Below the pieces are notes generated by a model that was not told the DNA's origin, did no database searches, and worked only from the letters and a program-made list of their open reading frames with translations. Shown here piece by piece: positions 31,834-46,079 of a DNA stretch of 64,000 bases (the stretch's first letter is position 1; each line of letters opens with the position of its first letter). This stretch comes from Candidatus Enterovibrio escicola (GTDB taxonomy: Bacteria > Pseudomonadota > Gammaproteobacteria > Enterobacterales > Vibrionaceae). The stretch spans positions 180,085-244,084 of the forward strand of contig NZ_NBYY01000011.1 in assembly GCF_002464935.1 (NCBI RefSeq). Direction: 5' to 3'. A program made the position numbers and the translations under genes.

Positions 31834-33192
31834 TTATTTCTTTTTTGGACGTCGCCAATTTTCGATTTTACGGGCTTTTACACGAGTAACAACCAGTACA
31901 TTATCCTCCACATCATCCGTCACGGTTGTCCCCGCACCAATCGTTGCCCCTTTACCGACAGTCACAGCTGCCACCAATTGACTGTCCGAGCCGATAAATA
32001 CATCATCTTGAATTATGGTCTTGTGCTTGTTGGCACCATCGTAATTACATGTAATGGTACCAGCACCAATATTTACACGATCTCCAATTTCAGCATCACC
32101 TAGATAAGTTAAATGATTGGCTTTAGACCCTTTACCAATACGTACATTTTTCACTTCAACAAAGTTTCCCACGTGTGAATCACCCACCAACACTGTACTA
32201 GGACGCAGACGTGCAAATGGACCAACTGAACAATCTTCACCAATAGATGTCCCGTCAATCATACTATAAGGACGAATAATGGTATTATCCCCAACTTCGC
32301 AATCTTTTAATATACTACCTGCCCCGATAAGCACATTATTACCAACAGAAACTCTACCTTCAATAATAACATTGACGTCAATTTCAACGTCTATGCCACA
32401 TTGCAACTGCCCGCGAAGATCAAAGCGTGCTGGGTCACGAAGCATTACACCACTTTCCAGCAGTTTTTCCGCCTGTGCTGCCTGATAGGAACGCTCAAGG
32501 CGAGCTAATTGAAAGCGGTTATTGACACCTGATACTTCAATTATACTCTCTGTCTGTACAGCTTCAACCATTCGACCCTCATCGTACGCTATGGAAATAA
32601 CATCTGTCAGATAATATTCACCCTGAGCATTTTCCTTTTTGAGTTCCGATAACCAACGCCGTAAATCACGACCTGTTGCGACCATTACACCCGTATTAAT
32701 TTCATTGGTCAGATCTTGAGACTGTATCGCATCTTTTTCTTCAACTATAGCAACTACAGAGTTGTTACGACGCACAATACGACCGTAGCCAGATGCATCT
32801 TCTAATTCGACAGTTAGCAACGCTATTCCACCATCAGGCTGGGCATTTAATAAATTTTCGATGGTCTTTTTACCTATGAGAGGTACATCCCCATAAAGGA
32901 TCAGAATTTGCTCATCATCTTGAAACTCACCCGCAGCTTGACTAACCGCATGTCCAGTTCCAAGTTGTTCTCTTTGCAATACCCAGCTCACAGGTTCATC
33001 AGCCAATATCGATTGCATCACATCAGCACCATATCCAAAAATTAAATAAATATTTTTCACACCCAGAGAACTGCAGCTATCGATAACATGCTTAACCATA
33101 GGTTTACCCGCAATGGTATGAAGAACCTTTGGTAAGTTTGAATACATCCGAGCGCCTTTACCTGCAGCTAAAATAACAGCACTAAAATTCAT
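31834..33192 (-). CDS. glmU: bifunctional GlcNAc-1-P uridyltransferase / glucosamine-1-P acetyltransferase
   Basis: GlmU acetylates glucosamine-1-phosphate and couples it to UTP, giving UDP-GlcNAc. The 452-residue protein has the nucleotidyltransferase start [37 protein letters not shown] and NTGVM, then a left-handed beta-helix of hexapeptide repeats with the acetyltransferase residues in [20 protein letters not shown] and the [10 protein letters not shown] motif. It normally follows the atp operon; here IS debris separates it from atpC. Confidence 0.97.
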   Translation of the reverse strand: MNFSAVILAAGKGARMYSNLPKVLHTIAGKPMVKHVIDSCSSLGVKNIYLIFGYGADVMQSILADEPVSWVLQREQLGTGHAVSQAAGEFQDDEQILILYGDVPLIGKKTIENLLNAQPDGGIALLTVELEDASGYGRIVRRNNSVVAIVEEKDAIQSQDLTNEINTGVMVATGRDLRRWLSELKKENAQGEYYLTDVISIAYDEGRMVEAVQTESIIEVSGVNNRFQLARLERSYQAAQAEKLLESGVMLRDPARFDLRGQLQCGIDVEIDVNVIIEGRVSVGNNVLIGAGSILKDCEVGDNTIIRPYSMIDGTSIGEDCSVGPFARLRPSTVLVGDSHVGNFVEVKNVRIGKGSKANHLTYLGDAEIGDRVNIGAGTITCNYDGANKHKTIIQDDVFIGSDSQLVAAVTVGKGATIGAGTTVTDDVEDNVLVVTRVKARKIENWRRPKKK

Positions 33193-33410
33193 CGTGGTGA
33201 GCTATCCTTCATTAATCAGAATAAACTTTCAAAAGTTAACTTATATTGTAAAGACAAGATATTGCAAATAAAGATTTGGTAAATAACAAATAAATAGGAT
33301 AATAACCAGTGTACTGACATATTATATCTTTTTATACTTGAATTCAGGGTATTCATTCAATAAGTTAATCATGCCTTAAAGGGAATACTCCCGTTCGGTC
33401 ATGTATTTAA

Positions 33411-33479
33411 TAAGTTAAATTATTCGTTTAGTATGACTTGTAAACCAGTTGTCTATTACTGCAAATATCATTTTTTCTA
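33411..33479. repeat. dispersed 68-bp repeat, copy 2 (inverted relative to copy 1)
   Basis: The reverse complement of this stretch nearly matches 13468-13535. It lies directly beside an IS5-like copy, whereas copy 1 lies beside an IS982 copy, so the repeat belongs to neither family. Confidence 0.6.
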
Positions 33480-33529
33480 ACAGAATGAATAACTTTGAGG
33501 AAATTAATTTATTGAACACATCACCACCG

Positions 33530-34262
33530 ATTTTTATAACTTTGTTCATTGCTTTCACATTTACCAACGCTTCACCAACTTGAGCATTGTAATCACAAGA
33601 GTGAGTCTAGGGCTCAGAAACTGTTTACAGCTAAACATTACTGTCTCTGTTCATGAGTGTTTGTGATAACCCTTGTCCTTTTTCCACTCCGCCAATTTAT
33701 CTTCTTCTAACGCCTTTACAGCTTCATTCCTAGGATGCCTTTCCTCCCAGTACCCCGCGTTGCTTCGAGGTGGAATGCGTGACGTTATTCCTTTGTTCTT
33801 CAGTACGTGATGACATACTCTTATATCATAGGCTCCATCAGTACTGATTTGCTGTATCTCCCATCGTAATGAGTTCAGCAATATAGGTAAAACCTCATTG
33901 TCACCCACAGAAACTAGGCTACCTGCTGCAGCAATAACCCTATGCGTAAACACATCAACAGCAAGATGAAGTTTTCGCCAGATACACCATTTCACCTTCA
34001 CCGCATACCTTTAGGCCTGTGGCATCAATAACGACGTGGGTGATATATCCTAAATTCGGCAAAAAGTACTTAACTTATACGGTCTTCGAACGCTTACTAA
34101 TGCAAGTGTATGTAAGGGATTCCAGCGGAATATTTATCAAAATAAAAACCAAATTAAGAAAGCCTTTTAATCCACGAAGTGGATGCTTAAAAATACCTTT
34201 AACCATCAGTGCTGTTTCAAGCTTGATATCCGAAAATATAAACCCAAGACCAAGAAAAATCT
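33530..34262 (-). mobile_element. IS5-family element, degraded, 5' end truncated
   Basis: The minus strand carries the transposase C-terminal half: WRKLHLAVDVFTHRVIAAAG, SVGDNEVLPILLNSLRW, STDGAYDIRVCHHVLKNKG, IPPRSNAGYWEERHPRNEA. The N-terminal part follows at 34020-34262 with several shifts. The last bases of the 5' end are missing. Confidence 0.82.
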
Positions 34263-34287
34263 ACGGGTAACGCGTGCTTCAGGGGAT

Positions 34288-34657
34288 GGCTAAACGATGG
34301 GATGGTTATATGGCTTTAAACTTCACCTTTTCATCACTAACAAGTGAGGTATAATTCCAGTAAAGATAACAACAGTCAATGTTGATAACAGAAAATCCAT
34401 GCCGAATAAAGCCGATAATCTCTAGAGATTACTTTATGTAAGATAAGGGTATACATTTGGCTCCCTTGAATAAACCTCACCGCGGAATGGGTTAGTTTCA
34501 TCACGAATACACGGAAGCGCATAAAACCAAAGGTAATGAAACTTTAGAATTATTTTATGTTGAGAAAATAATTTATTATCGATGACAGTCTTTGATCAAC
34601 AAAAAAACTAGCCTTAATATTACTCAGTTTAAAAAAGTTCTGCTTATACAGATCTTA
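34288..34657 (+). mobile_element. strongly diverged IS982 3' half
   Basis: Codons resembling GWLYGFKLHLFITNK, VNVDNRKSMP and a weak IIETVFDQ block precede the right end CTTATACAGATCTTAGGT. It is more diverged than the other IS982 copies in the window and may be an older insertion. Confidence 0.65.
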
Positions 34658-34669
34658 GGTTAGTTATAA

Positions 34670-35000
34670 GAGGATGTAAATATGGTATGTGAATGTAGAT
34701 CTATCCCTATATATTTTATGCCATATTCGGTTGGTGTTTACCACGTTTATGAGAGGGTTAACGTTAAAGAATTAATTAGCCAAGCAACGTTATAGTCACG
34801 GATATTGCGGGTTTAAATGCCAGAACCAGAGATGAGTACGACTAAAATTTACATATCGCGCAATTATCAGACAATTTCTGAGTAAAGAAAGAAATCATGA
34901 TAGCATAACCAACGGTCAAAAGGAAAAAATCATAGGAGAATAACCAACAAGCCTAGTATTAAGACTATAGAGACACAACATCCCAATTCTTTACCGTCAA
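34670..35000. repeat. diverged dispersed repeat, copy downstream of atpC
   Basis: This stretch shares ordered similarity with 43108-43340: the anchor TTGGTGTTTACCACG (34731-34745) is identical, the next 120 bp are alignable with gaps, and TTTACCGTCAA recurs at the right end. It begins 5 bp past the atpC stop. I see no conserved reading frame in the pair. Confidence 0.5.
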
Positions 35001-35004
35001 ATCA

Positions 35005-35427
35005 TTAACGTGCCTTTTTCGTTAACTCTATAACACGAAGCTGGGCAATTGCTTTCGCTAGTTCACTAGCCACCTGAGCAAAGTCCATATCACCGTGGTT
35101 ATTAAGAATACATGCTTCAGCACGGCGCTTCGCTTCTTCTGCTTTAGCCTGATCCAAATCAACACCACGAATTGCGGTATCAGCAAGCACAGTTACTGTC
35201 CTAGGTTGTACTTCCAACATGCCACCAGAAAGGTAAATAACTTCCTCGTGACCAAATTTTTTAGTGATACGGATCATGCCTGGCGTAATACGGGTCAACA
35301 GAGGAGTATGACTGGGGAAAATACCAAGTTCACCTTCACTACCCGTTACCTGAATAGATTCTGCAAGACCAGAAAACAATTGTCTCTCTGCACTTACTAC
35401 ATCCAGATGAAAAGTCCTTGCTACCAT
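35005..35427 (-). CDS. atpC: F1Fo ATP synthase epsilon subunit
   Basis: AtpC is the regulatory subunit of the F1 central stalk. The 140-residue protein shows the N-terminal beta-sandwich ([54 protein letters not shown]) and the C-terminal helical hairpin ([11 protein letters not shown]). It is the last gene of the operon, 20 bp after atpD. Confidence 0.96.
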   Translation of the reverse strand: MVARTFHLDVVSAERQLFSGLAESIQVTGSEGELGIFPSHTPLLTRITPGMIRITKKFGHEEVIYLSGGMLEVQPRTVTVLADTAIRGVDLDQAKAEEAKRRAEACILNNHGDMDFAQVASELAKAIAQLRVIELTKKAR

Positions 35428-35447
35428 ATCTCCTCCTCTGTAAACCT

Positions 35448-36887
<1,440 letters not shown>

Positions 36888-36894
36888 TTATACT

Positions 36895-37764
36895 TCATAC
36901 CGCAGAGGCACCTGATACTATCTCCGATAATTCTTGGGTAATGGCAGCCTGACGAGCTTTGTTATATACTAACTTAAGTTCGTCAATAAGATCCCCTGCA
37001 TTATCTGTTGCAGACTTCATTGCAACCCTTCGCGCCGCTTGTTCTGATGCGAGGTTTTCGACTACACCTTGATATACTTGTGACTCCACATAACGAATCA
37101 ATAATGTATCCAGCAAAGGTTGTGCCTCTGGTTCATAGATATAGTCCCAAGAATGGCAGTGTTTCATCTTTTCGTCTTTTGATTTTGGCAAAGGAATCAA
37201 TTGGTCGATTACTGGTTCCTGCATCAGGGTATTTATAAATTTATTATATACTAAATACAGGCGATCCAGTTGCCCTTCATCGTATTTTTCCAACATCACA
37301 CTAACCGTACCTATAAGGTCTTCCAACAATGGAAAATCGCCTAAACCAGAAACTTGTGCTGAAACTTTCCCGCCATAGTTATTGAAGAATGCTGTAGCTT
37401 TTGAACCGATCAGTGCAGTTTCAATTTCTGCATATTTTTGACTCCAAGCTTGCATGTGATCTACTGCACGTTTAAATAAATTAATGTTCAAACCGCCACA
37501 CAGTCCACGATCAGAAAACACCATTATATAACCAACACGCTTAGCTTCTCGCTCTTCCAAGTAAGTATGGCGATATTCAAGACTACCAAGAGCAACACGA
37601 CCGATCACTTTACGCATAGTAGTTGCATATGGACGGGAAGCTTCCATCGCATCTTGAGAACGACGCATTTTTGAAGTTGCTACCATTTCCATCGCTTTAG
37701 TGATTTTCTGTGTACTTTTAACACTTCCGATCTTATTACGAATTTCTTTTTCGCTGACCATCAT
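36895..37764 (-). CDS. atpG: F1Fo ATP synthase gamma subunit
   Basis: AtpG is the rotating central shaft of F1. The 289-residue protein begins [20 protein letters not shown] and [15 protein letters not shown], and carries the [14 protein letters not shown] motif and the C-terminal [20 protein letters not shown] and [18 protein letters not shown] second ATG (MVSEKE) could be the start. It sits 43 bp from each neighbour. Confidence 0.97.
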   Translation of the reverse strand: MMVSEKEIRNKIGSVKSTQKITKAMEMVATSKMRRSQDAMEASRPYATTMRKVIGRVALGSLEYRHTYLEEREAKRVGYIMVFSDRGLCGGLNINLFKRAVDHMQAWSQKYAEIETALIGSKATAFFNNYGGKVSAQVSGLGDFPLLEDLIGTVSVMLEKYDEGQLDRLYLVYNKFINTLMQEPVIDQLIPLPKSKDEKMKHCHSWDYIYEPEAQPLLDTLLIRYVESQVYQGVVENLASEQAARRVAMKSATDNAGDLIDELKLVYNKARQAAITQELSEIVSGASAV

Positions 37765-37807
37765 AACTCTCCGTTGTTAAGAGACCGCAAAAACTGAATT
37801 CTACCCA

Positions 37808-39349
37808 CTACCAAGTTTGCGTTGCCTTGAAACATTCAACCAGCTTAAACATCTGAGTTTCAATTTCACCATTGTAATCACCTGTTTCTTCTATTAAAGA
37901 TACTAACTCAACATATTCCATCTTAGAATATGTAATCAGAGCAGTTTCGAAATCAACCAATTTGCTTAGTTCAACATCTATCAAAAAGCCTTTTTCTGCT
38001 GCAAATATTACAATTCCCTGCTCAAAGACAGACTTTGGTTCATATTGCTTCTGCTTCATCAATTCGGTTACTTTTTGACCATGATCCAGCTGTTTTTTAG
38101 TCGCTTCATCAAGATCAGAAGAAAACTGTGCAAATGCTGCAAGTTCACGATACTGAGCCAGTGCAGTACGAATACCTCCAGACAGTTTTTTCATGATTTT
38201 AGTCTGTGCCGCTCCTCCTACACGAGATACTGAAATACCAGGATCAACCGCAGGACGAATACCCGCGTTAAACAGTTCCGTTTGCAGAAATATTTGGCCA
38301 TCAGTGATCGAAATAACGTTAGTTGGCACGAATGCAGAGACGTCACCAGCTTGCGTTTCAATAATGGGCAGTGCAGTTAAAGAGCCTGTTTTACCTTTCA
38401 CTTTACCTGCGGTAAATCTGTCTACATAATGAGCATTTACGCGCGCTGCCCGTTCTAGTAAACGTGAGTGAAGATAAAAAATATCGCCTGGGTACGCTTC
38501 ACGACCAGGTGGACGCCGCAGCAAGAGTGAAATCTGACGGTAGGCAACAGCCTGCTTAGACAGATCATCGTATACAATAAGCGCATCTTCACCGCGATCA
38601 CGGAAGTATTCACCCATCGTACAACCTGCATACGGTGCTAAAAATTGCAGTGCCGCAGCTTCCGATGCAGTTGCGATCACAACGATCGTATTTTTCAGCG
38701 CATCATGTTCTTCCAGTTTATGCACAACATTAGCAATGGTTGACGCTTTTTGGCCAATAGCAACATAGATAGAGTAGATCCCAGAATTCTTTTGATTGAT
38801 GATCGTATCGATTGCCAATGCTGTTTTACCCGTCTGACGGTCACCGATGATCAGCTCACGCTGACCACGTCCAATGGGAATCATAGCATCAACCGCTTTA
38901 TAACCTGTTTGTACTGGCTGGTCGACAGATTTACGAGCAATTACACCCGGTGCAATGACTTCTACAGGTGATGTTAGTTTCGCATAAATAGGTCCTTTAC
39001 CATCAACAGGTTCACCCAAGGTATTAACTACACGACCCAGTAGCTCCGGACCTACGGGTACTTCTAAAATGTGACCGGTTCCTATTACTTTCATACCTTC
39101 TTTGAGGTCGGTATAAGGGCCCATAACAACCGCACCTACAGAATCCCGCTCAAGGTTAAGGGCTAAAGCAAAACTGGTACTCGGCAGTTTAATCATTTCA
39201 CCTTGCATTACGTCAGCCAGGCCATGAATACGAACAATACCATCACCGACTGACACAATGGTACCTTCGTTACGAACTTCACTTACAACATTGAATTTTT
39301 CAATACGCTGTTTGATCAGATCGGCAATTTCGGTGGAATTAAGTTGCAT
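37808..39349 (-). CDS. atpA: F1Fo ATP synthase alpha subunit
   Basis: AtpA is the regulatory nucleotide-binding subunit of F1. The 513-residue protein has the start [19 protein letters not shown], Walker [50 protein letters not shown] and the signature [17 protein letters not shown]. All expected motifs are intact. Confidence 0.98.
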   Translation of the reverse strand: MQLNSTEIADLIKQRIEKFNVVSEVRNEGTIVSVGDGIVRIHGLADVMQGEMIKLPSTSFALALNLERDSVGAVVMGPYTDLKEGMKVIGTGHILEVPVGPELLGRVVNTLGEPVDGKGPIYAKLTSPVEVIAPGVIARKSVDQPVQTGYKAVDAMIPIGRGQRELIIGDRQTGKTALAIDTIINQKNSGIYSIYVAIGQKASTIANVVHKLEEHDALKNTIVVIATASEAAALQFLAPYAGCTMGEYFRDRGEDALIVYDDLSKQAVAYRQISLLLRRPPGREAYPGDIFYLHSRLLERAARVNAHYVDRFTAGKVKGKTGSLTALPIIETQAGDVSAFVPTNVISITDGQIFLQTELFNAGIRPAVDPGISVSRVGGAAQTKIMKKLSGGIRTALAQYRELAAFAQFSSDLDEATKKQLDHGQKVTELMKQKQYEPKSVFEQGIVIFAAEKGFLIDVELSKLVDFETALITYSKMEYVELVSLIEETGDYNGEIETQMFKLVECFKATQTW

Positions 39350-39365
39350 TCTCCAATTCCCTAAA

Positions 39366-39899
39366 TCAAGACTGCAAGGTATCTTTCAATCGACGGATAC
39401 TACCGCTCACTGAATTGTCGATAACTAAGTCTCCAACTCGAATAACAACCCCAGCAATCAGGGTCTCGTCTACACTACAATCGAGCCTTATATTACGCGC
39501 AAGGCGTACTTCCAGCTTCCTAGCAATAGCATCTAATTGCGCTGAATCAAGCACAATTGCAGAAAAAACATAAACATCCACCTGTTTTTCATAGTTATGG
39601 CGCAGTGCCATAAACTGGATATACATTTCTGGTATCATCTTCAGGCGGTTATTTTCAGCCATTATCCTAACTAGATTCTGACCAAACTCATTGAGCTGTT
39701 CACCACACACACAGATAAAAAGATCTGCCAACTTTGAAATTGAATGCATACCGCCGATATAATCGGAAATGACTTCATTACAAGACACCTCAGCAGCAAA
39801 ATACAGCATCTCAGACCACTGATCTAATTCACCTTTTTCAATTGCCAGATCGAAAACTGCTTTAGCATATGGGCGTACAATAGTAGTCAGTTCAGACAT
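39366..39899 (-). CDS. atpH: F1Fo ATP synthase delta subunit
   Basis: AtpH links F1 to the peripheral stalk. The 177-residue product begins [21 protein letters not shown] chose the ATG at 39899, with AGAAGGGG upstream, over an in-frame GTG at 39908. The conserved C-terminal stretch [20 protein letters not shown] is present. It lies 16 bp upstream of atpA. Confidence 0.95.
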   Translation of the reverse strand: MSELTTIVRPYAKAVFDLAIEKGELDQWSEMLYFAAEVSCNEVISDYIGGMHSISKLADLFICVCGEQLNEFGQNLVRIMAENNRLKMIPEMYIQFMALRHNYEKQVDVYVFSAIVLDSAQLDAIARKLEVRLARNIRLDCSVDETLIAGVVIRVGDLVIDNSVSGSIRRLKDTLQS

Positions 39900-39914
39900 G
39901 TTTCCCACCCCTTC

Positions 39915-40385
39915 TTAGAGTTCTGATGCGATTTTATCGAGAATATCTTTATGGGTGTTTTTATCGATTGACCGCTTTATAATTTTCTCAGCACCGATAA
40001 CAGCTAGAGCTGCAACTTGTTTACGAAGTTCATCACGGGCACGCCTATTCTCAGCTTCTAACTCGGCCTGTCCAAGATTCAAGATGCTATCACGTTCAGC
40101 ATTAGCTTCATTTCGAGCTTGATCCATAATCTGTGCTTTACGTTTATATGCCTGATCAATAATTTTAGTTGCAGTACGTTTTGCTTCTTTCAATTTATCA
40201 GAAACCTTTACTTGGGCAAAATTTAGATCCTTTACGGCACGATCAGCTGCCGATAGACCGTCAGCAATTTTATTTTGACGTGCTTCAATCGCTTGCATGA
40301 TTGGTGGCCACACATATTTCATGCAAAACCTGACAAAAATAAAAAATGCAATAGCTTGTCCAAACAGAGTTGCGTTTATATTCAT
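39915..40385 (-). CDS. atpF: F1Fo ATP synthase b subunit
   Basis: AtpF forms the dimeric peripheral stalk. The 156-residue protein has one N-terminal membrane helix ([20 protein letters not shown]) followed by a long charged coiled coil rich in Ala, Glu, Lys and Arg. Length and start ([10 protein letters not shown]) are normal. Confidence 0.96.
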   Translation of the reverse strand: MNINATLFGQAIAFFIFVRFCMKYVWPPIMQAIEARQNKIADGLSAADRAVKDLNFAQVKVSDKLKEAKRTATKIIDQAYKRKAQIMDQARNEANAERDSILNLGQAELEAENRRARDELRKQVAALAVIGAEKIIKRSIDKNTHKDILDKIASEL

Positions 40386-40427
40386 AACAGCGACTCCTTA
40401 CTAATTTCAAATTTCTACACAACTAAA

Positions 40428-40715
<288 letters not shown>

Positions 40716-40758
40716 CTAAATGCCGATAAAGTCTAATAAATCACTTACTAAAAACGTA

Positions 40759-41547
<789 letters not shown>

Positions 41548-41552
41548 TCATC

Positions 41553-41939
41553 CTATTTATCGTTAATGAATAAAACTGGTGCAAGTATATTAGACCCAAG
41601 TACCAGCAAGTAGGCTAGTTTAAGGGGAATAAGTTCCGCCTCGGCATACAGGTAAACAACGGAAAACAAGACGACGATTAACAGAATTTTGAGTACTTCA
41701 CCACTGAAAAAACATACAACGATGAGTTTAGCTGATCTCGCTCCACTAAATAGAAATGAACATGACGCAAATACACCGTTGGCTATTATAAATATGCCCC
41801 CGCCAATCAATGCAGAAATTCCCCAGTGAACATTGATTATGGTAACCATCAAGATTGCCGTTACTAACACGACACAGACCTGTAACTGCAGTAATCTTTT
41901 CGCAAGTCTTCGACCTGGAGTCGTGAGCGACACCACCAT
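41553..41939 (-). CDS. atpI: ATP synthase assembly protein AtpI
   Basis: AtpI is a non-structural membrane protein thought to help assemble the c ring or supply magnesium. The 128-residue product has four hydrophobic segments (VVLVTAILMVTIINVHW, LIGGGIFIIANGVFASC, a segment starting LIVVCFFSGEVLKILLIVV, and LAYLLVLGSNILAPVLF) and a basic N-terminus (GRRLAKRLL). It is the first gene of the operon; parAB, which normally precedes it, is absent. Confidence 0.92.
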   Translation of the reverse strand: MVVSLTTPGRRLAKRLLQLQVCVVLVTAILMVTIINVHWGISALIGGGIFIIANGVFASCSFLFSGARSAKLIVVCFFSGEVLKILLIVVLFSVVYLYAEAELIPLKLAYLLVLGSNILAPVLFINDK

Positions 41940-42051
41940 GTGTTAGTTCCTCAATGTTTTCCCTTTTCCTGTATTTTAGCTCGTCGGGGAGAACTGCTAA
42001 GTTTATACGGATCACTGTTCTGAATGCAATATCATCAGTTTGATAATGGTC

Positions 42052-42057
42052 ATTATA
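42052..42057 (-). promoter_or_regulatory. possible -10 element of the atp operon
   Basis: On the minus strand a perfect TATAAT occurs 113-118 bp upstream of the atpI start. No good -35 lies at the right spacing (nearest sequence ATCTGG), so the assignment is weak. The IS982 insertion beginning at 42130 lies just upstream and could have replaced original control sequences. Confidence 0.25.
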
Positions 42058-42129
42058 TTGTACAACAGGCTAACCAGATCACAACAAGTAAAAATATGTA
42101 ACTAAAGAACAACCTTAATTAGTTAACTA

Positions 42130-43016
42130 ACCTCAGATCTGCATAAGTGCTTGCTTATCAAGCAATCCATATTGATAATCGGCTTCTTTGGTTGAAATGA
42201 ATACGCGATGAGCCTCGCCCGCAAATTAACCATAAAACTGATACAACTACAGTGCCGAGAATGCTTGATTTGGGTTTTATATTCTTTTTCACACCCGTTA
42301 TCAGTATCACTCCTTTGTCTACAAGCTTCCGACCTAATGGGCTAGAGATATAACCTTTTTCTCCGTATAAGCACCCCAAAAAACTCGTCAGCCATTTCCG
42401 ATATAGGCTTTCTATCATCCACGTTAGATATGGTTACTTTGACTGAGATAATACCAGTTTGGTCATTGATAATCAGGTGTGATTTGAAGCCGTAGAATCA
42501 CCCCATCGTTCCTTTTCCTCGCTTCTCGGTACCTTTAAAAACCTGATGTCTAAGAATGCATAGGTTGTGATAAAGCTATAACGTGGACGAATCAACGAAG
42601 GCAATCCCTGTTAGCCTTGACTGATAGTGAGTGAGGTAAGAGCAAAGCGGAACTAGAAAATCTTGCATGAGCTTGGTATCCTCGTGTAGCTAACTAATTC
42701 AGGAAATTCGTTGATGAGGTAGCGACAACAAAAGTGGATGTAATAGATTTTGAAGTCCCAATACCCAGATTGATGGAAAGCTATCACTATCGTTATTACT
42801 TCGCGAACTAAAAGGCGAGAAGGTTTCTTTGTTTGATACCGGAAGAAATTAGGTGTTTTTCGATGCAGGGAGGAAAGTCTGGCAGAAGTTCGTCGACATC
42901 AACAAAAACAGCGTCTAAATTATTCATGCTAAAGTGCTTATGTAGTCAATAGTTTTTCTTAAATGAATCAGATCTCGACTTTGGTATTTAGTTCATTTCT
43001 TATGCGCAGCTCAGGT
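42130..43016 (-). mobile_element. IS982-family element with internal deletion
   Basis: Both ends are present (ACCTCAGATCTGCATAAG and CTTATGCGCAGCTCAGGT) and are flanked by a perfect 7-bp direct repeat TTAACTA at 42123-42129 and 43017-43023. At 887 bp it lacks about 90 bp near 42265 in the transposase C-terminal region and has additional stops. It occupies the place of parAB between rsmG and atpI. Confidence 0.9.
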
Positions 43017-43107
43017 TTAACTAGAAAAAATGCTGACGAAAATATACGTAGCATTAGAAGTCGAGGAAAGAGATAAATCAGGAGGGGTTTATTTATGCGA
43101 TGATCCT

Positions 43108-43340
43108 AAAAGGATATGTAAATGTATATGTATTACATATCTATATAGTACACAAGTTAGTTGGTGTTTACCACGATCATGAAAGGGGTACGCTAAAATA
43201 ATTTATCGTCTAATGTAACGCTCCAATTACGGATCTTTCTGGTGTAAATACCAGATTTCTAGGAAGGCACGCCTGAAATTTATATATAGATCACAGTATC
43301 AAATCTATGAGGATATTACATTCAAGTTTTTTACCGTCAA
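43108..43340. repeat. diverged dispersed repeat, copy near rsmG
   Basis: This stretch shares TTGGTGTTTACCACG (43161-43175), the following 120 bp with gaps, and TTTACCGTCAA (43330-43340) with 34670-35000. It lies 124 bp past the end of rsmG, in the gap left by parAB. Confidence 0.5.
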
Positions 43341-43463
43341 GAAGCTTGCTTTGAGCTGCTACAAGAACACCACTAGATTAATACAAGTCGGAATTTTGAA
43401 TTTCCTCTTTTTTAATTCACAATGGCTATATTTTTCTTCACGAGTAGACCCTGTCTAACAATT

Positions 43464-44078
43464 TTATTTAACCAAAATTACTAGATGACGTTCTCCTTCC
43501 AATCCTGGAACAATCAAAGGTTTGATATCAGTCACAGAACATTCCGCCGGTAAGTCATCAATCTCCTTTTGATCTATTCGTCCTTTGAGGGCAAGAAAAC
43601 GACCATTCTGAGATGGTAAATGATGACATATTTTTACCATATTTTTCATTGAAGCAAACCCTCGGCTCAACACCCCATCAAAACCTTCTTCAGGTTGAAA
43701 CTCTTCAACTCGGCTTTTCACAGTGGTGATATTGTTGATCTTAAGCTCATAAATGACTTGCCTGATAAAGTTGATACGTTTACCTAAGCAATCCAGCAAG
43801 GTAAGCGATTTAGTGGGATTAATGATAGCTAACGGAATACCTGGCAATCCTGGACCAGTTCCCACATCGATAAATGTCTTACCTTTTAAATATGGGCTTA
43901 CTACGAGGCTATCCATGATGTGCTTAATTACCATGTCATGAGGATCACGAACCGACGTAAGATTATAGGTGCTATTCCACTTATGGAGAAGTTCAACATA
44001 GCGAATCAATTGGTATTCTTGGTAAGAAGAAATATCCATACGTCCTTGCTTAATCAGTTCTGTTAAACGTTTTTTCAC
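43464..44078 (-). CDS. rsmG: 16S rRNA (guanine527-N7)-methyltransferase RsmG
   Basis: RsmG (GidB) methylates G527 of 16S rRNA. The 204-residue protein has the family signature [21 protein letters not shown], the SAM-binding loop [28 protein letters not shown] and SRGFASM. It begins 6 bp after mnmG, the usual mnmG-rsmG pair. Confidence 0.96.
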   Translation of the reverse strand: MKKRLTELIKQGRMDISSYQEYQLIRYVELLHKWNSTYNLTSVRDPHDMVIKHIMDSLVVSPYLKGKTFIDVGTGPGLPGIPLAIINPTKSLTLLDCLGKRINFIRQVIYELKINNITTVKSRVEEFQPEEGFDGVLSRGFASMKNMVKICHHLPSQNGRFLALKGRIDQKEIDDLPAECSVTDIKPLIVPGLEGERHLVILVK

Positions 44079-44084
44079 AGTCTG

Positions 44085-45968
44085 TTAGGCTCCCTTTTGG
44101 GAATATTTTTTTAAATAAACCAAAAGAATAGAAATAGCCACGGGCGTAATACCAGAAACACGAGAAGCTTTACCTATTGTTTCTGGACGGGTATTTTGAA
44201 GCTTAGCAACTACTTCATTCGACAATCCGTTAATTTTTTTGTAATCTAACGTCTTAGGTATAAGGGTATTTTCATGACGGATCGATTTTTCTATTTCATC
44301 TTTCTGTCGATTAATATAGCCAGCATATTTTATCTGAATTTCAACTTGTTCCCGTGCTTGTTTATCATCATGAGGTGGTGAAAATACTGGGTGTGTAACG
44401 AGTTGATCGTACGATATTTCAGGACGCCTTAGTAGATCCTCGCCGTTTGCTTCTCTCGTCAATGCAGTTTTTAACATGGTATTAAGGGCATCTAAGTGCT
44501 CTGAGGTAGGATTGATCCATATCGAACGAAGACGTTGAGCTTCTTGCTCGATATTTTCCAGTTTTTGGTTAAAACGTCTCCAACGTGCATCATCTACTAA
44601 ACCCAACTTCCAACCAGTTTCAGTTAAACGAAGATCTGCATTATCCTCACGCAGCAACAACCTATATTCGGCACGCGACGTGAACATTCGATACGGTTCT
44701 TTAGTACCGAGGGTCGTCAAATCATCTATCAACACTCCAATGTAAGCTTCATCACGACGTGGGCACCAACCCTCATTATCTTGTGAAAACAAAGCAGCGT
44801 TAGCACCTGCCAGCAAACCTTGAGCTGCTGCTTCTTCATAACCAGTAGTACCGTTAATTTGTCCAGCGAAAAACAAACCACTAATAAACTTAGTTTCAAA
44901 AGTTTGTTTGAGATCGCGAGGATCGAAAAAGTCATATTCGATCGCATATCCAGGGCTAATCACTTTAGCCTTTTCGAAACCTTTGATAGAGTGGATAATT
45001 GCCATTTGTAGATCAAATGGTAGGCTGGTGGAAATCCCGTTAGGATAAAGAGTATGGGTGGTAAGTCCTTCAGGTTCGACGAAAATCTGGTGTTTGTTCT
45101 TGTCTGTAAAGCGGATCACCTTATCTTCAATTGAAGGGCAATAACGAGGACCAATACCTTCAATAAGGCCGGAATACATAGGACTTCGATCCAAGTTATT
45201 ACGTATTAAATCATGTGTTTTTTCATTAGTATAGGTAATGTAGCAGAGTAATTGACGAGGGTGGTCGTAGATATTTCCCATAAATGAGAAGACTGGACAT
45301 GGTTTATCACCTTGTTGTTTTTCCATTACACTAAAATCAACGGTTCGTGCATCAATACGAGGCGGTGTTCCTGTTTTTAGGCGTTCTGCGCGAAATGGTA
45401 ATTCACGAAGTCGATCAGCCAGAACGCTCGACGATGGATCGCCCGCCCGTCCTCCTGAATAATTTTCTAAACCAATATATATTTTACCACCAAGAAATGT
45501 TCCTACTGTCAGGACTACAGCTTTCGCACGAAATTTTAAACCCATTTCAGTGACAACACCAATTATAGAATTCTGTTCTACAATCAGATCAGTAACAGCT
45601 TGTTGGAACAACATTAAATTTTGTTGATTTTCAAGAGATTGGCGTATTAAAGATTTATATAACAAGCGATCCGCCTGAGCGCGTGTTGCACGCACCGCTG
45701 GACCTTTAGATGCATTTAGAATGCGGAATTGAATTCCAGATTTATCGATAGCCTGTGCCATTAAACCACCCAATGCATCAATTTCTTTCACCAAATGCCC
45801 CTTTCCAATCCCACCAATAGCTGGATTACATGACATTTGCCCTAGCGTTTCAATGTTGTGGGTTAGTAAGAGTGTTCGTTGACCCATACGTGCAGCTGCC
45901 AATGATGCTTCTGTTCCTGAATGACCTCCACCTACAACGATGACGTCAAAGTTATCTTGATAAAACAT
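44085..45968 (-). CDS. mnmG: tRNA uridine-5-carboxymethylaminomethyl modification enzyme MnmG
   Basis: MnmG (GidA) is the FAD-dependent partner of MnmE in wobble-uridine modification. The 627-residue protein has the dinucleotide-binding motif [61 protein letters not shown] with a catalytic Cys, [20 protein letters not shown] and [20 protein letters not shown]. It is transcribed away from the replication origin at 46.1 kb, as in E. coli and Vibrio. Confidence 0.98.
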   Translation of the reverse strand: MFYQDNFDVIVVGGGHSGTEASLAAARMGQRTLLLTHNIETLGQMSCNPAIGGIGKGHLVKEIDALGGLMAQAIDKSGIQFRILNASKGPAVRATRAQADRLLYKSLIRQSLENQQNLMLFQQAVTDLIVEQNSIIGVVTEMGLKFRAKAVVLTVGTFLGGKIYIGLENYSGGRAGDPSSSVLADRLRELPFRAERLKTGTPPRIDARTVDFSVMEKQQGDKPCPVFSFMGNIYDHPRQLLCYITYTNEKTHDLIRNNLDRSPMYSGLIEGIGPRYCPSIEDKVIRFTDKNKHQIFVEPEGLTTHTLYPNGISTSLPFDLQMAIIHSIKGFEKAKVISPGYAIEYDFFDPRDLKQTFETKFISGLFFAGQINGTTGYEEAAAQGLLAGANAALFSQDNEGWCPRRDEAYIGVLIDDLTTLGTKEPYRMFTSRAEYRLLLREDNADLRLTETGWKLGLVDDARWRRFNQKLENIEQEAQRLRSIWINPTSEHLDALNTMLKTALTREANGEDLLRRPEISYDQLVTHPVFSPPHDDKQAREQVEIQIKYAGYINRQKDEIEKSIRHENTLIPKTLDYKKINGLSNEVVAKLQNTRPETIGKASRVSGITPVAISILLVYLKKYSQKGA

Positions 45969-46079
45969 TATTTGACCTTAAAAAGGTTGATCCATATGTT
46001 GATCTCTAGAGGATCATTCTACCGAATTTTAAACACATATAATACTCAAAGTGTTTTATCTGTAAGAGAGCAAGGTAGC

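Noticed and set aside
43017..43463. Searched for parA/parB remnants
   Set aside because: No Walker-type ParA motif or ParB helix-turn-helix could be read in any frame.
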